Assembly: GCA_947095585.1 (NCBI GenBank) | Contig: OX352761.1 | Coordinates: forward strand, 27,309,777-27,373,776 | From: Nephrocerus scutellatus | Lineage: Eukaryota; Arthropoda; Insecta; Diptera; Pipunculidae | Length of the DNA stretch: 64,000 bases | Direction of reading: 5' to 3' | In this document: piece by piece, positions 1 through 19,851 of the stretch | Position numbering within the stretch: the first letter of the stretch is position 1 | Layout of the letters: every line of letters starts with the position of its first letter | Translations under genes and position numbers: made by a program | Notes under the pieces: model-generated | What the model was told of the DNA's origin: nothing | The model's input: the letters and a program-made list of their open reading frames with translations, nothing else | Databases searched by the model: none

Positions 1-252
1 CAGCCGTGAAAGTATACTGCGTTGTACCGTTTCTTTCATCGTCTGACAATGTCGTTGTGTTTTATCTCGTTTGTATACGTATGTTCTAAGTGTACTTTAT
101 CAAAAATTTTCTGCAATAGAGCACTCAGACAGTAAAAAGAACCAAAAGAACCAAATGAACGAAACGAAATGAACGGATCTTTTGAATGGCTCTTCGTCGT
201 GACTGAACCAAATGATTCAGTACACTCAAGAGATCCATTTTTCCCACCTCTA
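1..252. other. Non-histone flank at left end of array
   Basis: This stretch matches none of the histone units elsewhere in the window. Sequence shared with the H4 5' region begins at about 253. The H4 gene that should lie here is absent, so this is either the real left border of the array or a sequence inserted into an H4 5' UTR. It contains short GAAC-rich reiterations (about 139-180). I recognise no gene in it. Confidence 0.6.
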
Positions 253-531
253 CAACAAGCAACAACCACTAAATGATGAATTTTGGTACAAATGTGCCTC
301 TATTTATATAATTGGGCATCGTCATCGGCATAGGCAAATAATAAGAAAATTGAATAAGAATGGGAAAAAGGCACTTCCATCTCTTTCATACATCCGAGTT
401 AAATTCTAACAGCGTTCATACAAAAAGATATAAATATTTGCGACAGGCTGGCGTCGGACTCAAACAATAGTGATCAGTGTTGTGCGTCGGTTCTCCATTC
501 TCATATCTTAAATTTAGAACTTAAAAGTAAA
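253..531. promoter_or_regulatory. H4/H3 divergent promoter, H4 side truncated
   Basis: Homologous to the complete H4-H3 intergenic regions (for example 12803-13133), but the last 52 bp before the H4 ATG and all of H4 are missing. The minus-strand H4 TATA box (TATAAATAG, about 300-308) and the plus-strand H3 TATA box (TATAAAT at 429) are both kept. The break falls roughly 25 nt inside the predicted H4 5' UTR. Confidence 0.8.
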
Positions 532-829
532 ATGGCTCGTACAAAGCAGACTGCTCGTAAGTCCACCGGTGGTAAAGCACCACGCAAACAATTGGCTAAT
601 GTTAATCCGCAAATTGCCTTTCCAACGTCTCGTTCGTGAAATCGCTCAAGATTTCAAAACTGATTTGCGTTTCCAAAGTTCAGCTGTTATGGCACTTCAG
701 GAGGCCAGCGAAGCTTACTTGGTAGGACTCTTCGAAGATACTAACTTATGCGCCATCCATGCCAAACGTGTTACCATTATGCCAAAAGATATTCAATTGG
801 CGCGTCGTATTCGTGGAGAGCGTGCTTAA
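532..829 (+). pseudogene. H3: Histone H3 pseudogene, 113-bp internal deletion
   Basis: Begins with the same start and codons as the intact H3 genes ([10 protein letters not shown] onward). It is 298 bp long instead of 411. A 113-bp deletion joins the codons around Ala21 to those just before the RKLPFQ region. 113 is not a multiple of three, so the frame shifts and meets a stop about 14 codons later. The 3' half reads normally only in another frame. Promoter TATA (429) and 3' stem-loop (903-918) are intact, so a processed but non-coding transcript is possible. The lesion differs from that of the other H3 pseudogene at 33736. Confidence 0.95.
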
Positions 830-8920
<8,091 letters not shown>

Positions 8921-10641
8921 ACATAATCGGCCCCCTGTAGTATTCTGATTGTCATATAATCAGTAGCTTCAGCTTAGCTCTGCTCATAGCTCATAGGTAA
9001 ATTTTTATTCGTTCAGAAATTTTCAGAAAAAATGTTTTTGTTTTTGATTGTGAAAAAAACCAATAAACCAAAAAACCAACCAATGCTATATATTTATTTA
9101 GCATTAAAACAGCTTAAAATGCTAAACCGTCAGACAATAACTGATTAAAAATAAACAAAGTGATTATAAACACTTCAAAATTGAATTTTCTTACTTAACT
9201 ATTTTTACTTATAAATATCACATTATAAAATCAGCGTTATTATTTATCATCACAATTTATTTGTTAATCCGTCATTAAGTCTGACGACTTAACATACGCG
9301 AAACCAATACCACTAGTAAGCTATTAAAGTAACAAGATTTTTATGGAGAATGCTTGCAAATAAAACGCCAAAACGAAACAATACCCGTCGATTGCCGACA
9401 GGTAGCACAGTATCTGTTACATAACTATTTAATTAAATTTAAAAATCAAACAATAATAGGAACAGTTTGCAAATAGAAAGGCAAACAAAATCCACGAGAA
9501 AAATCTACCCATACCCACACAACGAAAGAGAATAATTACTGCGTTTCAATGAACATGAAGGAGTAGGATTGGGTTGAAAATTAATTTCGTTAAATCGAAA
9601 ATGGCGTCACGCGTTTCCATGTAATCAGAATGAAACAGAGTTGAAATTTTGACAGAATAATACAAAATCCGATGTCTACTTACAAAATAATAAAATTCGC
9701 TAGTTTGAATTTCAACTCTGCTCAACCCAGGTATTTTCGTTGAGTTAAAACTGAGTAAACGTAAACTCAACTCAACCCTGTTTCTATAAGCGCTAACCCA
9801 GGATTAACCCTCCATGGAAACGAGATAATTGATATGCATAAGACGTTGACATGACGTTTTTTTTTCATTAAAAATCTGGCGCAGGTTGATTTTTTGGCTG
9901 TGAAGTGGCTAGATCGAAATTCCCCTCTAACAGATCTGTATATTTTGGGAGATTTAACCCTCTTTTCACTAAATACAACAACAACAAAAGTGGTAATACT
10001 GAATTTTTTTATTAAATTATTTTTATTTATAAATATCACATTATAAAATCGGCATAATTGCTTAACAATTATTTGTTAATCAGTCATAAGCTGTTTTAAT
10101 GCAAAATACATAGCCAGAGACAATCGTACCAATTCCAACTGGAAACTGGAATGTACATTTCTAATAAGAATTTACAAATTCGTTAGTACGTTTCAGCCAA
10201 AGCCAATCGTACCAATTCCAATTGGAATATGTACATTTCTTATAAGAAGCTTTCAGAATTTTTTTTTATGATTGTGGTTTGAAAAGTAGACTATAGATCT
10301 TAGAGGTTTTTTTCAATTATTATTTATCTTTGTACCACACACCTAATGTGACTAATAATTAATAAACATGTTCATTCTCATTGTAACAAAATGTACCGTA
10401 CCAACAGTACAAATTTATATGAACAATGAAGCCATAATCATTTTCGATGACACCATAACACCATTAGATACCTAACTAACGTAGGCTTTATGAGATTTTC
10501 CAATTTTATTGTAAAAACTTATTATGCTTTGTATGTAGGTAGGTACATTATATTGAAGTTTTTTGTTAATAACAATTAGTATATAAATATACTAATTAAA
10601 TTGTGTTCCCGAGTTACATATCGTTTGTTTAATCATTTTGT
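8921..10641. other. Conserved unique spacer upstream of H2B, no gene
   Basis: About 1.7 kb of AT-rich sequence repeated in every unit between the sub-repeat array and the H2B 3' end. It contains a perfect 16-bp inverted repeat (GCATTAAAACAGCTTA at 9101-9116, its complement at 10087-10102) and a ~70-bp imperfect direct repeat (near 9200-9275 and 10015-10090). It also has a hairpin TTAAGTC-TGAC-GACTTAA near 9274, a shorter inverted pair CGTTTCCATG/CATGGAAACG (about 9613 and 9812), and a duplicated CAATCGTACCAATTCCAA motif near 10123 and 10205. It looks like old transposon-derived DNA. No H1 gene, tRNA or rRNA was recognised. This copy has the longer CACAGTATCTGTTACATAAC version near 9407, shared with the spacers at 38475 and 63289. 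Confidence 0.7.
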
Positions 10642-10657
10642 GGCCCTGAAAAGGGCC
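10642..10657 (-). terminator. H2B histone 3' stem-loop
   Basis: On the minus strand GGCCCTTTTCAGGGCC: a 6-bp stem with a four-base loop, 54 nt after the H2B stop. This is the SLBP-binding element that directs cleavage of replication-dependent histone mRNAs. The other H2B genes have it at the same offset. Confidence 0.95.
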
Positions 10658-10710
10658 TTTTTATTTGGTGGGGTGTCTTAAAAAAGCCAAAGATAAGATG
10701 ACGCCGATAT

Positions 10711-11082
10711 TTACTTAGAGCTGGTATATTTAGTAACAGCTTTTGTTCCTTCACTGACCGCATGCTTGGCCAACTCTCCGGGAAGTAAAAGACGAACAGC
10801 AGTCTGAATTTCCCGACTTGTGATTGTCGAACGTTTATTGTAGTGTGCCAAGCGGGACGCTTCGGCAGCGATACGTTCAAAAATATCATTGACAAAACTG
10901 TTCATGATACTCATGGCTTTTGATGAGATACCAGTATCCGGATGGACTTGCTTCAACACTTTGTAAATGTAAATTGCGTAGCTTTCCTTCCTCTTGCGCT
11001 TGTTCTTTTTACCAGGTTTAGTAATATTTTTCTGGGCCTTTCCAGCTTTCTTTTCTGCTTTTCCACTTGTCTTTGGCGGCAT
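10711..11082 (-). CDS. H2B: Histone H2B
   Basis: 123-aa core histone that pairs with H2A in the nucleosome. The N-terminal tail (residues 1 to about 33) is lysine-rich ([14 protein letters not shown], then [10 protein letters not shown]). The histone fold follows, with [17 protein letters not shown], then [18 protein letters not shown], then [21 protein letters not shown]. The C-terminal AVTKYTSSK carries the lysine equivalent to the conserved ubiquitination site. The start is the ATG giving MPPKTSG, 335 bp from the divergent H2A. A minus-strand TATA-like element (TATAAT, about 11132-11137) lies only about 50 nt from the ATG, implying a very short 5' UTR. The protein is close to Drosophila H2B. 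All seven copies in the window encode the same sequence. Confidence 0.98.
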   Translation of the reverse strand: MPPKTSGKAEKKAGKAQKNITKPGKKNKRKRKESYAIYIYKVLKQVHPDTGISSKAMSIMNSFVNDIFERIAAEASRLAHYNKRSTITSREIQTAVRLLLPGELAKHAVSEGTKAVTKYTSSK

Positions 11083-11792
<710 letters not shown>

Positions 11793-12490
11793 ATTTCTGT
11801 GCGCAAAAGAGTTAAATACAAAGTAGTACTAAAGAAAAAAACCGTCCTTTTCAGGACGACAAATCTTCTTATGAGAAGGGATAACTTTTATTAATATCAA
11901 AAATAATAGAAATGAGGTTAATAATTTAAAGAAAATATTATTACAATTCAACGAAGAACTAATTTACTTTTCACAATATCAGTGTATTGAGTTTGGTGTG
12001 ATAGATTATAATAGTTTTGTTGACAGCAAATTACCATTTTACAACGAACACTATTTCACTTATTTTTGAAATAAACGTGTCTAAATTGCATAGCTTAGCA
12101 ACGTAATTTCTTGTTTTTAATTAATAACAAAGGAATACTTATATTTTGGTTGGGTGACGACACAATGAAAGAGGAGAGAACAGCAATATGGCGGGCGTTG
12201 AGTACTTTTCTTATAAACACACCAAGTGTATTATTAGTAATGTTTTTCATACAAAATAGCCTTAGACAGAGAACACGTCCGCCTTTCATTCCGAATTTTT
12301 TAAATTATTCTTAAGTATTGCAAAAAGCCAAAGTAAAAATTTCAATTATAATAAATAATAGTTCTATACGGACATATTTTAAAAACAATTAAAACATTAA
12401 AAGTATCTTCTTTTTGAATTTATTTTGTGGTCCTGAAAAGGACCGATTGATATTTTACTGATATAGAACGCAAATACGATTGAATAGAAT
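11793..12490. other. H2A-H4 convergent intergenic region, noncoding
   Basis: Holds the 3' processing signals of H2A (stem-loop 11843-11858) and H4 (minus strand, 12429-12444). The middle is AT-rich. Overlapping reading frames on both strands near 12095-12314 are not convincing genes, because other units carry a one-base T-run change that alters the minus-strand frame. No promoter or RNA gene was seen. Confidence 0.75.
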
Positions 12491-13544
<1,054 letters not shown>

Positions 13545-15656
13545 AGTGGCAATTATGTTGCTGGTTAATACATTACATCTGCATAATTGACTGGTGATAA
13601 CAAAATTAAATAAAATCGGTCCTTTTCAGGACCACAAAATATAATTTATAAAGGGAAGATCTCATCTTAGTTTTAAATAAACATATTATTTACTACCTAT
13701 TTTATCAGATTACTCGCTATTCATAATTGAGGTGTCACAAAATCTGTATATGTATGAACTTATCGGTTTTTTTGAAAGGGAAACACTACAGAACCCATTT
13801 TTCCTACTGGGGGTTGATTATGTAAGCATTTCGAGTTTCGAACACTACAGAACCCATTTTTCCTACTGGGGGTTGATTATGTAAGCATTTCGAGTTTCGA
13901 ATGACGTCACTTTTGTCGCAATTACGACTAAACGCGATTATTGAGACATTCGACTATTCGTAGTCTCGACTTGATTGTTGGTGTTTCAGTCGAACACCAT
14001 TTGGATTTCGACTGGGAAATAAATGTAATTAAAATGATTATTTCTGTATGAAATCAATCGCGTAAATAACTTTTAAGTGATATTTTTTATTTTTTTTTAA
14101 TGTTATTTATAAAATTATGACTAAAATAAAAACAAATATTTAGAATTTTAAATATATTATGCTGCTACATTCATTTGAGTGACGCAAGCAGCGCCGACCG
14201 ATTGGCGTTTTTTTAGTTACTACGTATTTGTAATTTTGTCAATACAAAGTAAACAAGTATAAACAACAACAAAACATGCAATTTAAAATGGCGATATCGG
14301 GCAATAGCTTTAGTTCGAAAAATTTTTGTAGTACATGCTTACATAGTTGCGTTATGTCGAAACTACGACTTTGAGCATTTCGACTTGTCGTAAGTCGAAA
14401 TACGACAGATAAGCATTTCGAGTTTCGAATGACGTCACTTTTGTCGCAATTACGACTAAACGCGATTATTGAGACATACGACTATATATAACTTTTAAGT
14501 GATATTTTTTATTTTTTTTAATGTTATTTATAAAATTATCACTAAAATAAAAACAAATATTTAGAATTTTAAATATATTATGCTGCTACATTCATTTGAG
14601 TGACGCAAGCAGCGCCGACCGATTGGCGTTTTTTTAGTTACTACGTATTTGTAATTTTGTCAATACAAAGTAAACAAGTATAAACAACAACAAAACATGC
14701 AATATAAAATGGCGATATCGGGCAATAGCTTTAGTTCGAAAAATTTTTGTAGTACATGCTTACATAGTTGCGTTATGTCGAAACTACGACTTTGAGCATT
14801 TCGACTTGTCGTAAGTCGAAATACGACAGATAAGCATTTCGAGTTTCGAATGACGTCACTTTTGTCGCAATTACGACTAAACGCGATTATTGAGACATAC
14901 GACTATTCGTAGTCTCGACTTAATTGTTGGTGTTTCAGTCGAACACCATTTGGATTTCGACTGGGAAATAAATGTAATTAAAATGATTATTTCTGTATGA
15001 AATCAATCGCGTAAATAACTTTTAAGTGATAATTTTTATTTTTTTTTAATGTTATTTATAAAATTATGACTAAAATAAAAACAAATATTTAGAATTTTAA
15101 ATATATTATGCTGCTACATTCATTTGAGTGACGCAAGCAGCGCCGACCGATTGGCGTTTTTTTAGTTACTACGTATTTGTAATTTTGTCAATACAAAGTA
15201 AACAAGTATAAACAACAACAAAACATGCGATTTAAAATGGCGATATCGGGCAATAGCTTTAGTTCGAAAAAATTTTGTAGTACATGCTTACATAATTGCA
15301 TTATGTCGAAACTACGACTTTGAGCATTTCGACTTATCGTAAGTCGAAATACGACAGATAAGCATTTCGAGTTTCGAATGACGTCACTTTTGTCGCAATT
15401 ACGACTAAACGCGATTATTGAGACATACGACTATTCGTAGTCTCGACTTAATTGTTGGTGTTTCAGTCGAACACCATTTGGATTTCGACTGGGAAATAAA
15501 TGTAATTAAAATGATTATTTCTGTATGAAATCAATCGCGTAAATAACTTTTAAGTGATATTTTTTATTTTTTTTTTAATGTTATTTATAAAATTATCACT
15601 AAAATAAAAACAAATATTTAGAATTTTAAATTGTCGTAAGTCGAAATACGACAGAT
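13545..15656. repeat. Spacer sub-repeat array (4 copies)
   Basis: The H3 3' flank is followed by sub-repeats from about 13871, 14405 (short type), 14827 (long) and 15355 (cut short). A 59-bp segment at the array entrance (CACTACAGAACCC...) is tandemly duplicated at 13784 and 13843; the same duplication appears in the spacers at 43099 and 49803. No gene is seen. Confidence 0.85.
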
Positions 15657-17345
15657 ACATAATCGGCCCCCTGTAGTATTCTGATTGTCATATAATCAGT
15701 AGCTTCAGCTTAGCTCTGCTCATAGCTCATAGGTAAATTTTTATTCGTTCAGAAATTTTCAGAAAAAATGTTTTTGTTTTTGATTGTGAAAAAAACCAAT
15801 AAACCAAAAAACCAACCAATGCTATATATTTAGCATTAAAACAGCTTAAAATGCTAAACCGTCAGACAATAACTGATTAAAAATAAACAAAGTGATTATA
15901 AACACTTCAAAATTGAATTTTCTTACTTAACTATTTTTACTTATAAATATCACATTATAAAATCAGCGTTATTATTTATCATCACAATTTATTTGTTAAT
16001 CCGTCATTAAGTCTGACGACTTAACATACGCGAAACCAATACTACTAGTAAGCTATTAAAGTAACAAGATTTTTATGGAGAATGCTTGCAAATAAAACGC
16101 CAAAACGAAACAATACCCGTCGATTGCCGACAGGTAGCATTTAAAAATCAAACAATACAATAGGAACAGTTTGCAAATAGAAAGGCAAACAAAATCCACG
16201 AGAAAAATCTACCCATACCCACACAACGAAAGAGAATAATTACTGCGTTTCAATGAACATGAAGGAGTAGGATTGGGTTGAAAATTAATTTCGTTAAATC
16301 GAAAATGGCGTCACGCGTTTCCATGTAATCAGAATGAAACAGAGTTGAAATTTTGACAGAATAATACAAAATCCGATGTCTACTTACAAAATAATAAAAT
16401 TCGCTAGTTTGAATTTCAACTCTGCTCAACCCAGGTATTTTCGTTGAGTTAAAACTGAGTAAACGTAAACTCAACTCAACCCTGTTTCTATAAGCGCTAA
16501 CCCAGGATTAACCCTCCATGGAAACGAGATAATTGATATGCATAAGACGTTGACATGACGTTTTTTTTTCATTAAAAATCTGGCGCAGGTTGATTTTTTG
16601 GCTGTGAAGTGGCTAGATCGAAATTCCCCTCTAACAGATCTGTATATTTTGGGAGATTTAACCCTCTTTTCACTAAATACAACAACAACAAAAGTGGTAA
16701 TACTGAATTTTTTTATTAAATTATTTTTATTTATAAATATCACATTATAAAATCGGCATAATTGCTTAACAATTATTTGTTAATCAGTCATAAGCTGTTT
16801 TAATGCAAAATACATAGCCAGAGACAATCGTACCAATTCCAACTGGAAACTGGAATGTACATTTCTAATAAGAATTTACAAATTCGTTAGTACGTTTCAG
16901 CCAAAGCCAATCGTACCAATTCCAATTGGAATATGTACATTTCTTATAAGAAGCTTTCAGAATTTTTTTTTATGATTGTGGTTTGAAAAGTAGACTATAG
17001 ATCTTAGAGGTTTTTTTCAATTATTATTTATCTTTGTACCACACACCTAATGTGACTAATAATTAATAAACATGTTCATTCTCATTGTAACAAAATGTAC
17101 CGTACCAACAGTACAAATTTATATGAACAATGAAGCCATAATCATTTTCGATGACACCATAACACCATTAGATACCTAACTAACGTAGGCTTTATGAGAT
17201 TTTCCAATTTTATTGTAAAAACTTATTATGCTTTGTATGTAGGTAGGTACATTATATTGAAGTTTTTTGTTAATAACAATTAGTATATAAATATACTAAT
17301 TAAATTGTGTTCCCGAGTTACATATCGTTTGTTTAATCATTTTGT
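15657..17345. other. Conserved unique spacer, no gene
   Basis: Same sequence as 8921-10641 except for a ~34-bp deletion after GCCGACAGGTAGCA (near 16139) and loss of one ATTT near 15828. No coding or RNA gene recognised. Confidence 0.7.
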
Positions 17346-17414
17346 GGCCCTGAAAAGGGCCTTTTTATTTGGTGGGGTGTCTTAAAAAAGCCAAAGATAA
17401 GATGACGCCGATAT

Positions 17415-17786
17415 TTACTTAGAGCTGGTATATTTAGTAACAGCTTTTGTTCCTTCACTGACCGCATGCTTGGCCAACTCTCCGGGAAGTAAAAGACGAA
17501 CAGCAGTCTGAATTTCCCGACTTGTGATTGTCGAACGTTTATTGTAGTGTGCCAAGCGGGACGCTTCGGCAGCGATACGTTCAAAAATATCATTGACAAA
17601 ACTGTTCATGATACTCATGGCTTTTGATGAGATACCAGTATCCGGATGGACTTGCTTCAACACTTTGTAAATGTAAATTGCGTAGCTTTCCTTCCTCTTG
17701 CGCTTGTTCTTTTTACCAGGTTTAGTAATATTTTTCTGGGCCTTTCCAGCTTTCTTTTCTGCTTTTCCACTTGTCTTTGGCGGCAT
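17415..17786 (-). CDS. H2B: Histone H2B
   Basis: Protein identical to the H2B at 10711. Stem-loop at 17346-17361. This is the only H2B in the rearranged 13.9-kb unit, which has two H2A and two H4 genes. Confidence 0.98.
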   Translation of the reverse strand: MPPKTSGKAEKKAGKAQKNITKPGKKNKRKRKESYAIYIYKVLKQVHPDTGISSKAMSIMNSFVNDIFERIAAEASRLAHYNKRSTITSREIQTAVRLLLPGELAKHAVSEGTKAVTKYTSSK

Positions 17787-18496
<710 letters not shown>

Positions 18497-19193
18497 ATTT
18501 CTGTGCGCAAAAGAGTTAAATACAAAGTAGTACTAAAGAAAAAAACCGTCCTTTTCAGGACGACAAATCTTCTTATGAGAAGGGATAACTTTTATTAATA
18601 TCAAAAATAATAGAAATGAGGTTAATAATTTAAAGAAATTATTATTACAATTCAACGAAGAACTAATTTACTTTTCACAATACCAGTGTATTGAGTTTGG
18701 TGTGATAGATTATAATAGTTTTGTTGACAGCAAATTACCATTTTACAACGAACACTATTTCACTTATTTTTGAAATAAACGTGTCTAAATTGCATAGCTT
18801 AGCAACGTAATTTCTTGTTTTAATTAATAACAAAGGAATACTTATATTTTGGTTGGGTGACGACACAATGAAAGAGGAGAGAACAGCAATATGGCGGGCG
18901 TTGAGTACTTTTCTTATAAACACACCAAGTGTATTATTAGTAATGTTTTTCATACAAAATAGCCTTAGACAGAGAACACGTCCGCCTTTCATTCCGAATT
19001 TTTTAAATTATTCTTAAGTATTGCAAAAAGCCAAAGTAAAAATTTCAATTATAATAAATAATAGTTCTATACGGACATATTTTAAAAACAATTAAAACAT
19101 TAAAAGTATCTTCTTTTTGAATTTATTTTGTGGCCCTGAAAAGGACCGATTGATATTTTACTGATATAGAACGCAAATACGATTGAATAGAAT
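18497..19193. other. H2A-H4 convergent intergenic region
   Basis: As 11793-12490 but with a one-T deletion in the TTTTTAATTAAT run (near 18823) and small variants (AAAGAAATTATT, ATACCAG). It shares these with 32396-33092. The H4 stem-loop here has a G-U pair. Confidence 0.75.
19132..19147 (-). terminator. H4 3' stem-loop with G-U wobble
   Basis: On the minus strand GGTCCTTTTCAGGGCC: the third stem pair is U-G instead of U-A. The same variant occurs for the H4 at 33093. The loop and the other stem pairs are unchanged, so it probably still works. Confidence 0.85.
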
Positions 19194-19768
<575 letters not shown>

Positions 19769-19851
19769 CGCCTGCTAATTATAGCAGCCTTGATGACAGG
19801 TCCAAAACAACCGTTTTGGGTCGACTTATTTGTGAATTATGTTCACAATAA
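19769..19851 (+). promoter_or_regulatory. Structured 5' leader of retrotransposon copy 1
   Basis: Three consecutive hairpins. First CTGCTA-ATTA-TAGCAG (19772-19787). Second CCAAAAC-AACC-GTTTTGG (about 19802-19819). Third CTTATT(T)GTGAA-TTATG-TTCACAATAAG (about 19825-19852), whose loop contains the ATG of the ORF (19839-19841). Upstream of this ATG the ORF frame is closed by several stops. A second frame is open from the junction to about 19880, so the leader could also be the tail of a truncated ORF1. Confidence 0.6.

Noticed and set aside
569..829. 86-aa H3-like protein
   Set aside because: Its start is an out-of-frame codon within the H3 tail; the segment is a deletion-bearing H3 pseudogene.
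9546..10039. Two overlapping minus-strand reading frames (74-90 aa) repeated in every spacer
   Set aside because: Low-complexity, no recognisable domain; their conservation is explained by unit homogenisation. One is extended in two units by a single substitution. They do not resemble H1.
8921..10641. 5S rRNA, tRNA or snRNA gene in the unique spacer
   Set aside because: No A/B boxes with a cloverleaf and no recognisable 5S or snRNA core found by eye on either strand.
10629..10895. 88-aa minus-strand ORF overlapping H2B
   Set aside because: A shadow frame of the H2B coding sequence. Similar shadows overlap H3 (for example 13116-13301) and the retrotransposon ORFs.
12095..12314. Overlapping ORFs on both strands between H2A and H4
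   Set aside because: They lie in the convergent 3' region without promoter or processing signals; a one-T deletion in two units changes the minus-strand frame.
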